A DNA stretch of 64,000 nucleotides from Sphingomonas sp. Its GTDB lineage: Bacteria > Pseudomonadota > Alphaproteobacteria > Sphingomonadales > Sphingomonadaceae. Shown in pieces: positions 9,726-18,265 of the stretch. Location: contig NZ_JAGIAM010000002.1 in the NCBI RefSeq assembly GCF_017744835.1, positions 62,001-126,000 on the forward strand. The letters are read 5' to 3'. Position 1 is the stretch's first letter; each line of letters opens with the position of its first letter. The position numbers were made by a program, and so were the translations under genes. The notes under the pieces are model-generated. The model was not told the origin of the DNA. It did not search any database and saw only the letters and a program-made list of their open reading frames with translations.

Positions 9726-10192
9726 GCTGCCGCAGCCTCGTGCGCGACCGCGGGCTTCGCGTCGTAGAACAGGTTGAACCCCACCGCGAGGCGGTTCCAG
9801 CCGTTGATCGCGTTGATCATCAGGGTCAGCTGCACCTGCTCCTCCGGCGTGAATTCGAACGCGAGCTCGGCATAGATTTCTTCCGGCGCCCGTTCGACGG
9901 ATACCAGAGTCAGTGCTTCAGTCCATGCCAGCGCGGCGCGTTCGCGCGGCGTGTAGCACGGCGCCTCGCGCCAGGCGCTGAGCAGATAGATTCGCTCCTC
10001 GCTCTCGCCGGCCTTGCGCGCCTCGGCAGTGTGCATCTTGAGGCAATTGGCGCAGCCGTTGATCTGCGATGCGCGGATCTTCACCAGCTCGAGCAGGCTC
10101 TGCTCGACCGCCGGCGCGATCTTGAGCGACATGTCGAGCCACGCCTTCATCTGGACGGGCGCGGCGGCGAAGGGATCGAGGCGTGCAGTCAT
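9722..10192 (-). CDS. Carboxymuconolactone decarboxylase / AhpD-like protein
   Basis: 156 residues. The AhpD-type redox motif is visible in NGCANCLKMHTAEARKAGE (CxxC followed by His), and the flanking helices fit the CMD fold. Members act in peroxide or thiol redox chemistry or in ring-cleavage pathways. ECF41 sigma factors are known to sit beside carboxymuconolactone decarboxylases, oxidoreductases or epimerases, and this fits. The start is ATG 10192, with GGAG seven bases upstream. The longer open frame to 10306 is rejected because it would include the promoter. Confidence 0.85.
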   Translation of the reverse strand: MTARLDPFAAAPVQMKAWLDMSLKIAPAVEQSLLELVKIRASQINGCANCLKMHTAEARKAGESEERIYLLSAWREAPCYTPRERAALAWTEALTLVSVERAPEEIYAELAFEFTPEEQVQLTLMINAINGWNRLAVGFNLFYDAKPAVAHEAAAA

Positions 10193-10223
10193 GGGTCGTC
10201 TCCAGCTTGGTTGACGACACCAT

Positions 10224-10250
10224 GACGAGATGGGCGCGCCGGATGTGACA
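10224..10250 (-). promoter_or_regulatory. ECF41-type promoter of the CMD-sigma operon
   Basis: On the minus strand a TGTCACA -35 element (10250-10244) and a CGTC -10 element (10227-10224) are separated by 16 bp. Both agree with the published ECF41 consensus (TGTCACA / CGTC). Transcription would start near 10217 and leave a leader of about 25 nt before ATG 10192. This supports self-activation by the sigma factor encoded in the same unit. Confidence 0.75.
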
Positions 10251-10340
10251 TGCGCCACGAATTTTTTCGCTCGGAACGCCCCCGTAACGCCCATTGCGGA
10301 GCGCAAGGGCCAGTGTCAGACTGACTGTCTCGGTATCAAC

Positions 10341-10766
10341 ATGGGGGCGATTGGCGTGAACACGGATCGACTCACGGCCCTGGCGCCCGGCGCGCGCAGT
10401 GTGCTTCGGATCATGTCGGGGCTGCTCTTCCTCGAGCACGGCACCCAGAAATTCCTCTATTTCCCCGCCGGGCAATTTTCGGGCTTCGGCTGGACCTTCT
10501 CGCACCCCGCGGCATTCGCCGGCATCGTGGAGCTCGTCTGCGGCGCGCTGATCGCGCTTGGCCTCCTCACGCGCCCCGCCGCCTTCCTGGCCTCGGGCAC
10601 CATGGCGGTGGCCTATTTCCTCGGTCACGCGCCGCAGGGGTTCTGGCCGGCCAACAACATGGGCGACGCAGCGATCCTCTACTGCTTCGTCTTCCTCTAT
10701 TTCGTGTTCGCGGGTCCGGGACCGATCAGCCTCGACGCGGTGCTGCGACGTCCGAAGGCTGGCTAG
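10341..10766 (+). CDS. DoxX-family membrane protein
   Basis: About 141 residues with four hydrophobic segments and the family signature MSGLLFLEHGTQKFLYFPAGQFSGFGW, then a second half ending in DAILYCFVFLYFVFAGPGPISLD-like sequence. DoxX proteins are small inner-membrane proteins linked to thiosulfate or quinone redox and oxidative-stress tolerance. It is divergent from the CMD/ECF41 unit. The start is ATG 10341; GTG 10356 is possible. It converges with the amino-acid dehydrogenase, leaving 3 bp between stops. Confidence 0.82.
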   Translation: MGAIGVNTDRLTALAPGARSVLRIMSGLLFLEHGTQKFLYFPAGQFSGFGWTFSHPAAFAGIVELVCGALIALGLLTRPAAFLASGTMAVAYFLGHAPQGFWPANNMGDAAILYCFVFLYFVFAGPGPISLDAVLRRPKAG

Positions 10767-10769
10767 AAG

Positions 10770-11831
10770 TCAGCCCCGCCCGATCAGCCGCTGGGCGATG
10801 CGATCGGCGACCTCGCTTTCGGGGTCGCCGGTCCGGTCGCTCTCGTCCCACACCTCGACCAGCCGCTCGGGAATCTTGTCCACGCGCGCCTGGACCTCGG
10901 CCATGTTGCCTTGGCCGAGATATTCGAGCCCGACGTTGATGATGCCGCCCGCGTTGATCACATAATCGGGCGCGTAGAGGATGCCGCGGTCGTGCAGCCG
11001 CTTGCCGTCCGCGCGCGTGGCGAGCTGGTTGTTGGCGCCGCCCGCCACGACCTTCGCCTTGAGCTGCGGGATCGACTGCTCGGTCAGGATCGCCCCCAGC
11101 GCGTTGGGGCTGAACAGGTCGGTGTCGAGCGTGAGGATCTCGGCGGCGTCGACCGCTTCCGCGCCCAGCTCTGCGGCGAGCGCCTTCGCGCGTTCGGCAT
11201 TGACGTCGGCGAGGGTCAGCTTGGCGCCGTCGGCCGCGAGCAGCCGCGCGACGCCGCCGCCCACCGAGCCCACGCCCTGGATCGCGACGCGCACCCCGCG
11301 CATGTCCTCGGCGCCGAGCCCGCGCCTGGCGGCCGCCTTTACCCCCAGATAGACGCCGCGCGCCGTCACGGGGCCGGGATCGCCGCCCGCACCGCCCGCC
11401 GCCACCGGAAGCCCCGAGACATGGCGGGTCTGGGTCGCGACGACCTTCATCCGCGCCTCGGACATGCCGACGTCCTCGGCAGTGACATATTTGCCGTGGA
11501 GCGATTCGACCGCGCGTCCAAAGGCCTCGAGCTGCGCGGTGGAGACGGTGGCGCCCGGCTCGGATGCCAGGATCACGCCCTTGCCGCCGCCCAGCGGCAG
11601 GTTCGCCATGGCGTTCTTGTAGCTCATGCCGCGCGACAGCCGCAGCGCGTCGGTGATCGCGGCGCGATGGTCGGCATAGTGCCAGAAGCGCACCCCGCCT
11701 GCGGCCGCTCCGAGTGCAGTCGAATGCACCGCGATGATCGCGCTCAGTCCGCTCGCGCGGTCCGAGAACAAATGCACGCCTTCATGGTCGTCGAAGTCGG
11801 GAAAGCCCCAGTCGGTGATCACGCGGTACAT
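10770..11831 (-). CDS. Leucine/valine/phenylalanine dehydrogenase family (NAD-dependent)
   Basis: 353 residues. Family signatures: GGVRFW, MSYKNAMANLPLGGGKGVI (substrate-site Lys residues), TAEDVGMSEARM, and the Rossmann motif VAIQGVGSVGGGVARLL, followed by APDYVINAGGIINVGLEY. It catalyses reversible oxidative deamination of branched-chain or aromatic amino acids with NAD. Specificity cannot be set from sequence alone. The start is ATG 11831; the open frame continues upstream through tRNA-His, which is not coding. Confidence 0.88.
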   Translation of the reverse strand: MYRVITDWGFPDFDDHEGVHLFSDRASGLSAIIAVHSTALGAAAGGVRFWHYADHRAAITDALRLSRGMSYKNAMANLPLGGGKGVILASEPGATVSTAQLEAFGRAVESLHGKYVTAEDVGMSEARMKVVATQTRHVSGLPVAAGGAGGDPGPVTARGVYLGVKAAARRGLGAEDMRGVRVAIQGVGSVGGGVARLLAADGAKLTLADVNAERAKALAAELGAEAVDAAEILTLDTDLFSPNALGAILTEQSIPQLKAKVVAGGANNQLATRADGKRLHDRGILYAPDYVINAGGIINVGLEYLGQGNMAEVQARVDKIPERLVEVWDESDRTGDPESEVADRIAQRLIGRG

Positions 11832-11881
11832 CCTGCGGTCGCCGCGCAGCTGTTTTCCCGCGCGCTGGCGAAGGGGGAGAA

Positions 11882-11959
11882 TGGGGCGGATGACGGGACT
11901 TGAACCCGCGACCCTCGGTACCACAAACCGATGCTCTAACCAACTGAGCTACAACCGCC
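11882..11959 (-). tRNA. tRNA-His (GTG)
   Basis: A full cloverleaf is readable on the minus strand. The anticodon loop TTTGTGG gives anticodon GTG. An extra G at -1 pairs with discriminator C73, as expected for tRNA-His. The T-loop is TTCAAGT and CCA is encoded. The acceptor stem has one apparent U5-U68 mismatch. Confidence 0.93.
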
Positions 11960-12014
11960 GTGAAGGATTGGGCGCTTAGCCGCGCCGTCCGCCGAACGCA
12001 AGATGATTACAACC

Positions 12015-12719
12015 TCATCCGCGCGAGATTTTGACTGCCTCCTCGGCAGCGATCAATCCCTCTCGCGCCAGGCGCCGCGCCGCAGAGGCGAGATTGGGCG
12101 TGTTGAGGAACGCGTGGCGCGCGAGCAGCGGCGCATCGGCGCCGTCGTAGATCAGGCGGCGCATCGCCGAATCGATCTCCACGCCTTCGAAAACGCGGAC
12201 GCGGCCCGACTTGCCGGTGCCGTCGCACGATTCGCAGCCCGGAGCCTCCCAGAGGATCGCGCCCGGATCGAGCCCGAGCAGCGCTGCCATCGAGCCATAG
12301 GCCTGCTCGGGCCTGCGGCACGCGCCGCACAGGCCGATCGCGCTGCGCTGGGCGATCAGCAGACGGAGCATCGCCGCCAGCGCGAACTTGTCCGATGCGA
12401 GCCGCCGCAGCGCCAGCAGCGTGTGGATCGCATCGCCGCCCGCCGCCGCCGCGAGCACGATGCCGCGTTCGGCCGCTTCCAGCGCGGCGTCGACGGTGGC
12501 GCGATCGTCGAGATCGGGCATGTGCGTGCCGCCGATCTCCTGCATCAGCAGCGAAATCGTCTCGCCGGTATCGCCGCCCGTGATCACCCACAGTCCCGTG
12601 AGCCGCGAGCGCGCGCGGGTCACTGCGCCGCGCAGCCGCGAGGGCATGCCGAGCTGCAGGAGACCGCTCCCCCCGCCTGCTGGCGCCGCGTCGGTCCCGA
12701 GCTCTGCCGTCGTTCCCAT
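12015..12719 (-). CDS. Degenerate GspE/PilB-like protein lacking a working Walker A
   Basis: About 234 residues resembling the C-terminal ATPase half of type II secretion/type IV pilus ATPases. LTGLWVITGGDTGETISLL sits where GLILVTGPTGSGKT would be, with the P-loop shortened and Lys replaced by Glu. The Walker B/GEIRD region is not recognisable. The segment after it (LLALRRLASDKFALAAMLRLLIAQRSAIGLCGACR) and the tetracysteine zinc motif CxxC...CESC are kept. It is therefore probably not an ATPase. No other T2SS gene is nearby. ATG 12719 is preferred over TTG 12740. It is divergent from the oxygenase gene. Confidence 0.6.
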   Translation of the reverse strand: MGTTAELGTDAAPAGGGSGLLQLGMPSRLRGAVTRARSRLTGLWVITGGDTGETISLLMQEIGGTHMPDLDDRATVDAALEAAERGIVLAAAAGGDAIHTLLALRRLASDKFALAAMLRLLIAQRSAIGLCGACRRPEQAYGSMAALLGLDPGAILWEAPGCESCDGTGKSGRVRVFEGVEIDSAMRRLIYDGADAPLLARHAFLNTPNLASAARRLAREGLIAAEEAVKISRG

Positions 12720-12837
12720 GCGTGCCGACTGCCGCGGCAATATGACACCACGCTTGCGTTTTCATGACGTTTTCACGTCGCGCGCCACGGAGATCATCCG
12801 CTGGCGCCGGGCGGCGCGATTTGGCAAAATCGCCGCC

Positions 12838-13518
12838 ATGCACACTGCGACCCTCTCCTCGTCCCCGCTCCCCAACTTCGGCTCGGGCCATCCTTCGGAA
12901 CCCGTGATCGAACATCTCCTCAGCTACCCGAGCATCCAGCGCGTGCCGAGCCCCAAGGTCGCGATGTTCATCATCAAGAACTTCATCACACCCCCCATAT
13001 GCGAACAGCTCATGGCGCAGATCGACGCCAAGCGCCGGCCGTCGGACATCGCCGATTCGAACGGTGACTATGCCTTCCGCACGAGCGAGACCTGCGACCT
13101 CGATCCGCAGGACCCGATTGTCGCCGAGCTCCAGCGCCGCATTACCGCGCTCACGGGGATCGACCCCGCGCATGCCGAACCGATGCAGGGGCAGCGCTAT
13201 GCCGTCGGCCAGGAGTTCAAGGCGCACACCGATTATTTCGATCCGACCGGGCGCGACTTCGAGAAATTCTGCAGCGTCGCCGGGCAGCGGACGTGGACGG
13301 TGATGCTCTATCTCAACGAGGTCGAGTCAGGAGGCGCCACGCGTTTCAAGGCAGTCGACAAGATCGTCCAGCCCGAGGTCGGCAAGCTGCTCGCCTGGAA
13401 CAACCTTCGTCCCAACGGCACCGTCAACCCGTCGACGATCCACCATGCGATGAAGGTGCGCGCAGGCACCAAATACGTCATCACCCAGTGGTTCCGCGAG
13501 CGTCCCTGGGGCTGGTGA
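12838..13518 (+). CDS. 2-oxoglutarate/Fe(II)-dependent prolyl 4-hydroxylase-like oxygenase
   Basis: 226 residues with a double-stranded beta-helix oxygenase core. The iron ligands appear as HTD (about 130-132) and a distal His in STIHHAMKV (about 202-203). The basic 2OG-binding residue is likely the Lys in RAGTKYVITQWFRERPW. It fits bacterial P4Hc-domain proteins that hydroxylate Pro or other residues on proteins or peptides; the target is unknown. The start is ATG 12838; the longer frame upstream runs antisense through the GspE-like gene. A shared terminator separates it from the convergent TonB receptor. Confidence 0.84.
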   Translation: MHTATLSSSPLPNFGSGHPSEPVIEHLLSYPSIQRVPSPKVAMFIIKNFITPPICEQLMAQIDAKRRPSDIADSNGDYAFRTSETCDLDPQDPIVAELQRRITALTGIDPAHAEPMQGQRYAVGQEFKAHTDYFDPTGRDFEKFCSVAGQRTWTVMLYLNEVESGGATRFKAVDKIVQPEVGKLLAWNNLRPNGTVNPSTIHHAMKVRAGTKYVITQWFRERPWGW

Positions 13519-13524
13519 CAAACG

Positions 13525-13557
13525 AAAGGGCCCCGGAGCAGTGCCCCGGAGCCCTTT
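13525..13557. terminator. Bidirectional intrinsic terminator
   Basis: A hairpin pairs AAAGGGCCCCGG with CCGGAGCCCTTT (one mismatch), with short A/T runs outside both arms. It lies between the convergent oxygenase and TonB-receptor genes and could serve both. Confidence 0.7.
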
Positions 13558-13578
13558 GCCTTGCAGTCCCGTCGCGCG

Positions 13579-16371
13579 TCAGAAGGTCGCGCTGAGCCCC
13601 AGCGAGAAGACCCGGCCGACGTTGTAGCGGTTGATGTACACGACATTGCCGTTCGAGAAGGTCTGCTTCTCCTCGAAGCGCGTGCCGGTGAGGTTGCGAC
13701 CCTCGAGCTTCAGCTCGAACTTGCCACCGGCGACTTCGAAACCCTGGCGCGCGACGATGTCGAAACGCACACCGGGGTGCTCGATGATGTCGGGCTGGAA
13801 CTGGTTGCCACCACCCAGCAGCGACGGCCCGCGATTGGTCACGCGGTCGCTGGCATAGTTGAACAGGAAGGTGAGCTGCGACAGCCGCGCGGTATCCTCG
13901 ATGCCGAGCTGCAGGTTCACCAGATGGTCCGACTGGCCGGTGAGCGGCGCGCCGTCGCTGAACAGGCCGCTGGCCGGGCCGAAGCCCTTCGAACACCCGC
14001 CGATACCCAGGTCCGGGTTCGCCACGTTGGGCACGCAGCTATCGTCCGCGGTGATCGCCGAATGGGTGTAGGTGTAGTTGGCGATCGCCACCAGGCGCCG
14101 CGTCGCGAAGAAGTCGCCGCCCAGGCCTTCGAGCGGGAAGTACTTCTGCACTTCGACTTCGGCGCCGTAGAGCTTGGCCTTGGGCAGATTGGTGAAGCCG
14201 GTCTGCAGGCGATCGTCGGCGCCGGTGTAGAAGCCGACCTGCTCGATCGGGTTCTCGATGCGCTTGTAGAAACCAGCCAGGGTGAAGCGCTGATCACGGT
14301 CGAAGAACCACTCGTAGCGCGCTTCGAAGTTGTACAGCTGCGAGTCCTGGAGCAACGGGTTACCGAAGAACAGGCGGTCCGAGTCCGGATCGCGGAACTG
14401 CTGCGGCGCCAGCTCGCGGAACTGCGGGCGCGAGATCGTCTTGGCGAAGCTGCCGCGCAGCTGCATGTCCTCAGCGAAGTTCCAGGTCAGCGTCGCAGCG
14501 GGCAGCCAATAGTCGTTGTCCAGCCGCGTGCCGGTGGTCACGCCCACCGGACGGACGAACTGCTCGCCCTTTTCGTAGCGGACGCCGGCCACCGCGCGCA
14601 GGCTGTCGACTTCGGCTTCGAGCTGGGCATAGCCGGCGTGGATACGCAGGCCCGCGTCATAGGCATAGGCGCCGAGCGGCGTGTTGAACTGCAGCTCGAT
14701 CGTGCAGAGCCCGGTACCCTGCTGCGGGCAGGCATTGTTCACCACGTCCGGGCTCAGCAGAAAGTCCGGGCGCAGCAGGTTGTACGGATAGCCCGGCGCC
14801 GTGCCGCCACCCGAGCTCGTCTGGTAGTTGAACTGCAGGCGCTCCGAGAAGCGGTCGGTGTCCGAGAAATAATAGCCGGCCGAGATCGTTGCGATGTCGG
14901 GCAGCTTGTACGAAAGGTCCGCCTGCGCGGTCCACAGGTTCTCGTTCAGGTCCGAGAAGATGATCGAGGCGAAGGGCGAGAAGCGCTGGGTGACCTGATA
15001 GGCACCGTCGCACTTGAGACCCTCGGTGCCATTGCCGCCGTCATATTCGATCGGCAGGCCGGTGGTGGTCCGGTCCGAACAGAGATAGTCGAACTGGCGC
15101 TCATAGGGCGCCTCGCGCTTCGAGTTGGCATAGGCGCCGCGCACGTCGAGCCGAAGCGCGTCGGACATACGGAACTCGCCGACGATCTGACTCTCGAACA
15201 GCTGACGCTCGAACCAGTTGGTGTTCTGCTGGAAGCGCAGGCCGCTGGCGTTGTTGTAGACCTCGGCAGCGGCGCCGCGCGCCTGCTTGAGCACGTCGCG
15301 GATGTAGACGTTGGTCCAGCGGATCGTGCTCTCGTCGAACTGATAGCCGAGGCCGATCAGCGCGTTGCCGATCACGCGGTTGTCGGTGAGCAGCGTGCGG
15401 AAGTCGTTGCGGATCGTGCCGGTCTCGCTGACGCTGTCCTGCTCGATGATCGAACGCGTGCGGAAGGTGTTGCTGTAGCCCACCGAGGTGATCACGCCGA
15501 GGCGGTCGCCGCCGATGTCGAACGCCATCCCGGTGCTGAGCTCGCCCGACCAGTTGGCGGGAAGCTGATTGTTGGTCTGCATCAGCGTCGTCGAAGCGTT
15601 CGAGAGCTGGAGTACCTGGTTCGCAGGGATCTGGCCCGTGCCCTTCGGCGCGTTACGGATGAAATCGGGGACGCGGCGCGTGCCGTCGTCGAAGCCCAGC
15701 CAGTCGGTATCGCCGCCGTAATAGGTATAGCCGAGCTCGCTCGTCGTCGCGCTGTCGGCCGAGATAGAGCCGCCGACGGTGACGAAGTTCTTGTCGGGGA
15801 TCGCCTTGGTGGTGAGGTTGATCACGCCGCCGCCGAACTCGCCCGGATAATTGACCGAATAGGTCTTCTGGACGAGCGCAGAGCCGACGATCGTGGTCGG
15901 GAAGATGTCGAGCGGCACCGAACGGCGCAGCGGCTCGGGGCTGGGCAGCGGCGAACCGTTGAGCAGCGACGAGGAATAGCGGTCGCCAAGGCCGCGGACG
16001 TAGACGAAGCCGCCGCCCACGACGCTGAGGCCGGTGACGCGAGTCAGCGCGCCCGCGATGTCACCTTCGCCGGTGCGGGCGATGTCCTCGGTCGAAAGCA
16101 CCGAGATGATCTGCGGCGTCGCGCGCACGGTGTTGGGGATGTGGCGGCCGACAACGACGATGTCCTCGACATCGCTGGTGTCGACGCCGGGCGCCGAGAC
16201 CTCGACGTCCTGCTGCGGCGCGCCGCTCTGGTCCTGGGCGGGACCCGTCGCCTGGGGCGCGGCAGCCGGTGCCGGCTCCGCCGTGCCGCCGGCGGTCTGC
16301 GCGAGCGCCGCCGGGGAGACGAGCTGGGAGGTCAGGAGAAGGAGCGTGGCATAGGCAAGGCGTCGCTGCAT
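13579..16371 (-). CDS. TonB-dependent outer-membrane receptor
   Basis: 930 residues. The signal peptide MQRRLAYATLLLLTSQLVSPAALAQ is followed by a spacer and a TonB-box-like DIVVVGRH. The plug domain has YVRGLGDRYSSSLLNGSPLP and PGEFGGGVINL. The long barrel ends in FSLGLSATF, with the C-terminal Phe of outer-membrane proteins. It imports an unidentified ligand using TonB energy. The gene lies 89 bp downstream of a beta-helix lipoprotein gene on the same strand, and the two probably form an operon. The start ATG 16371 is fixed by the signal peptide; the frame runs further upstream without signal features. Confidence 0.9.
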   Translation of the reverse strand: MQRRLAYATLLLLTSQLVSPAALAQTAGGTAEPAPAAAPQATGPAQDQSGAPQQDVEVSAPGVDTSDVEDIVVVGRHIPNTVRATPQIISVLSTEDIARTGEGDIAGALTRVTGLSVVGGGFVYVRGLGDRYSSSLLNGSPLPSPEPLRRSVPLDIFPTTIVGSALVQKTYSVNYPGEFGGGVINLTTKAIPDKNFVTVGGSISADSATTSELGYTYYGGDTDWLGFDDGTRRVPDFIRNAPKGTGQIPANQVLQLSNASTTLMQTNNQLPANWSGELSTGMAFDIGGDRLGVITSVGYSNTFRTRSIIEQDSVSETGTIRNDFRTLLTDNRVIGNALIGLGYQFDESTIRWTNVYIRDVLKQARGAAAEVYNNASGLRFQQNTNWFERQLFESQIVGEFRMSDALRLDVRGAYANSKREAPYERQFDYLCSDRTTTGLPIEYDGGNGTEGLKCDGAYQVTQRFSPFASIIFSDLNENLWTAQADLSYKLPDIATISAGYYFSDTDRFSERLQFNYQTSSGGGTAPGYPYNLLRPDFLLSPDVVNNACPQQGTGLCTIELQFNTPLGAYAYDAGLRIHAGYAQLEAEVDSLRAVAGVRYEKGEQFVRPVGVTTGTRLDNDYWLPAATLTWNFAEDMQLRGSFAKTISRPQFRELAPQQFRDPDSDRLFFGNPLLQDSQLYNFEARYEWFFDRDQRFTLAGFYKRIENPIEQVGFYTGADDRLQTGFTNLPKAKLYGAEVEVQKYFPLEGLGGDFFATRRLVAIANYTYTHSAITADDSCVPNVANPDLGIGGCSKGFGPASGLFSDGAPLTGQSDHLVNLQLGIEDTARLSQLTFLFNYASDRVTNRGPSLLGGGNQFQPDIIEHPGVRFDIVARQGFEVAGGKFELKLEGRNLTGTRFEEKQTFSNGNVVYINRYNVGRVFSLGLSATF

Positions 16372-16460
16372 GGCCGTGTCATCCAGTCTGATATTACGAG
16401 CAATGCCGGGGCGGCGGATCCCCACCGCCCCGACATGGTTGCATTGATGACCTGCGAGCC

Positions 16461-18065
16461 TCAGCGGCCCTGGCAGGCGAAGTAGACCGAGTTGAACTTC
16501 GGCGGGCCCTGGTCCTGGAGCGCCGGGTTCGCATCGCGGATGGTCGACGGCTGGCCCGAGGCGGGCTCGCCGGCGATCAGGTTGATGCAGGCGACGCCGC
16601 TGGGGCTCTTCACGATGCCGTTGACGAAGTTGAAGTCGGCGCCGCCGCGCAGGCGGATGGCGGCCGGCGCATTCGCCGTCTGGATGAAGGTGAAGTTGGC
16701 GTAGCGACCCCAGGTGCGCGGGATCAGGTCTTCGGCGTTGTTCGAGTCAATCTCGGTCGAGAAGGAGTCGGCGGTGGCGCCGGAGACCTTCTGGGCCGCG
16801 ATCATGAACTGGACGAAGCCGCGCCAGCCGTTGTCGACGTCGAAGCCGTCGTCGTCCGCACCGGTCACCGCGAAATACTTCATGTTGGTGGTGCCGCCGA
16901 AGATCTCGACACCGTCATCGGCCGAGTTGTGGCTCTGGATATGGTCGATCACGGTGCCCGAGCCGGTCGCGCCGAGGGTCAGGCCCTGCAGCTCGTTGCC
17001 GTCCGAGATGGCGATGCCGCTGTAGCGGATCTGGACGTAGGAGACCTGGCCGCTGCTGTCGGCCTCGTCGCTGCCGCCGTAGAAGCGGCCAGTGACGCCT
17101 TCGATCGCCTGCTGGCAGGGCGTGCCTGTGGTGCCGCCGGTACCCGCGGCGCAGACCGCGGTGGTCGAGCGACCGAGCAGGATGATGCCGCCCCACTGAC
17201 CCTGGGTCGAATCGCTCACACCGTTGGCGGCGAGGTTCTGCTGCGAGGTGAAGATGATCGGCGCGGCGCGCGTGCCGACTGCCATCAGCTTCGAGCCGCG
17301 GTTGACGAGCAGCAAGTCGTTGGTGGCTTCGGTCGAGTCCGCGGCGATCACGACGCCGGGCTCGATCGTCAGCGTCACGCCGGCGCCGCCGCTCGGGCCC
17401 TGGTCGGTGCCGACTTCGGTCTGGCCGCGCAGGCGATAATAGACGCCGGAGATCTTCGGCAGCGTCAGGCTGGTGGTGATGTTGGCGGGCAGGCGGCAGG
17501 CGCGGAAGGTCTGGACCAGGCCGTCGTCGATCGTGCCGGTCGGGCAGGTCGCCGTGGCGCCGCCGGTGCCGACGGCCGGGACCGCGGTGCAGGCCACGCT
17601 GGCGCCGCCGAAGTTGGCCGTGCTCGAGTTGCAGGTCCAATCCTGGAACGAAGTGTCGGTCGGGCCATTGAGCGCGCCGGCATAGTTGGTGCTGGTGAAG
17701 AAGCTGCTGAGCGCCGAGGGGTCCGACGCCGTGGTCGCCGAGGTGGCGCTGGTCGGATAGATGCCGTTCACCACCGAGCCGGTGCCATTAATGTTGTTAT
17801 TAGTTCCCGCATTCACCACCGCGAGCTGCTGGTCGGCGCTGATGCTGATGCCGTTCACTGCAGTCACCGCCGCGAACTGCGCCGCAGTGATCGGCGTCGG
17901 GGTCGGGGTGCCGGTGGGCGCCGGGGTCGGCGTCGGCGTCGGCTGGACGATCACAACGCTGCCCGCGCCGGGCGAGGCCACATTGTCCGCGCCATTGCAC
18001 GCGGAAAGCGCCGCAGAGGCGGCCGTCGTCATCAGAATAAGGCTAAGGCGTTGGAAGCTGGCCAT
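16461..18065 (-). CDS. Secreted lipoprotein with predicted beta-helix, partner of the TonB receptor
   Basis: 534 residues. A signal peptide ends in a lipobox (ASAALSAC), so the protein should be lipid-anchored. A Pro/Thr-rich linker of PTPTPTP type (about 41-60) leads to a domain with repeated short hydrophobic strands and Asn/Gly/Asp turns (LTIEPGVVIAADS, GVEIFGGTTNMKYFAVTGADDDGFDV). These resemble right-handed parallel beta-helix repeats. Cysteine pairs occur (for example WTC, ACTA, CPTG, CRLP). No enzyme motif is recognised. The position directly upstream of the receptor suggests a surface or periplasmic ligand-capture role, which is inference. Confidence 0.72.
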   Translation of the reverse strand: MASFQRLSLILMTTAASAALSACNGADNVASPGAGSVVIVQPTPTPTPAPTGTPTPTPITAAQFAAVTAVNGISISADQQLAVVNAGTNNNINGTGSVVNGIYPTSATSATTASDPSALSSFFTSTNYAGALNGPTDTSFQDWTCNSSTANFGGASVACTAVPAVGTGGATATCPTGTIDDGLVQTFRACRLPANITTSLTLPKISGVYYRLRGQTEVGTDQGPSGGAGVTLTIEPGVVIAADSTEATNDLLLVNRGSKLMAVGTRAAPIIFTSQQNLAANGVSDSTQGQWGGIILLGRSTTAVCAAGTGGTTGTPCQQAIEGVTGRFYGGSDEADSSGQVSYVQIRYSGIAISDGNELQGLTLGATGSGTVIDHIQSHNSADDGVEIFGGTTNMKYFAVTGADDDGFDVDNGWRGFVQFMIAAQKVSGATADSFSTEIDSNNAEDLIPRTWGRYANFTFIQTANAPAAIRLRGGADFNFVNGIVKSPSGVACINLIAGEPASGQPSTIRDANPALQDQGPPKFNSVYFACQGR

Positions 18066-18213
18066 AAATTCTCCGTTCCGGCGGGCCGCCGGCGTTGCGC
18101 GGGTTCGAAACTTTGCGGGATCGACTCGGCGTAACCCCCTGTCGGCCGCAGCGCCGCGCTAGGCGGCGCGCGTGACGGGAGTGTTGGAGATTGGAGAATC
18201 TTTGGAGACTCTC

Positions 18214-18231
18214 CTGTTACGGATGTGTGAC
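18214..18231. promoter_or_regulatory. Candidate direct-repeat regulatory site upstream of the lipoprotein-receptor unit
   Basis: Two 7-mers, CTGTTAC and GTGTGAC, lie 11 bp apart about 150 bp upstream of the lipoprotein start. The spacing is like a PhoB box, but the sequence matches that consensus only partly and the better match is on the opposite strand. No other obvious regulator site was seen in this 200-bp gap. Confidence 0.2.
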
Positions 18232-18265
18232 GATGCCCCGATCAGGGACGACGCGCGGCGAGCGG

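Noticed and set aside
12388..12837. N-terminal extension of the 2OG oxygenase frame
   Set aside because: It overlaps the GspE-like gene in antisense and lacks oxygenase features; ATG 12838 gives the normal family length.
13525..13557. Short direct repeat GCCCCGGAGC as a CRISPR-like unit
   Set aside because: It is part of a terminator hairpin with no further repeats or spacers; no CRISPR array was seen in the window.
13561..16485. 974-codon open frame antisense to the TonB receptor
   Set aside because: The minus-strand reading has signal peptide, plug and barrel motifs; the plus-strand translation is low-complexity shadow sequence.
18214..18231. PhoB box upstream of the lipoprotein/receptor unit
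   Set aside because: The spacing is right, but only about half the consensus positions match and the better match faces away from the genes. Kept only as a low-confidence site.
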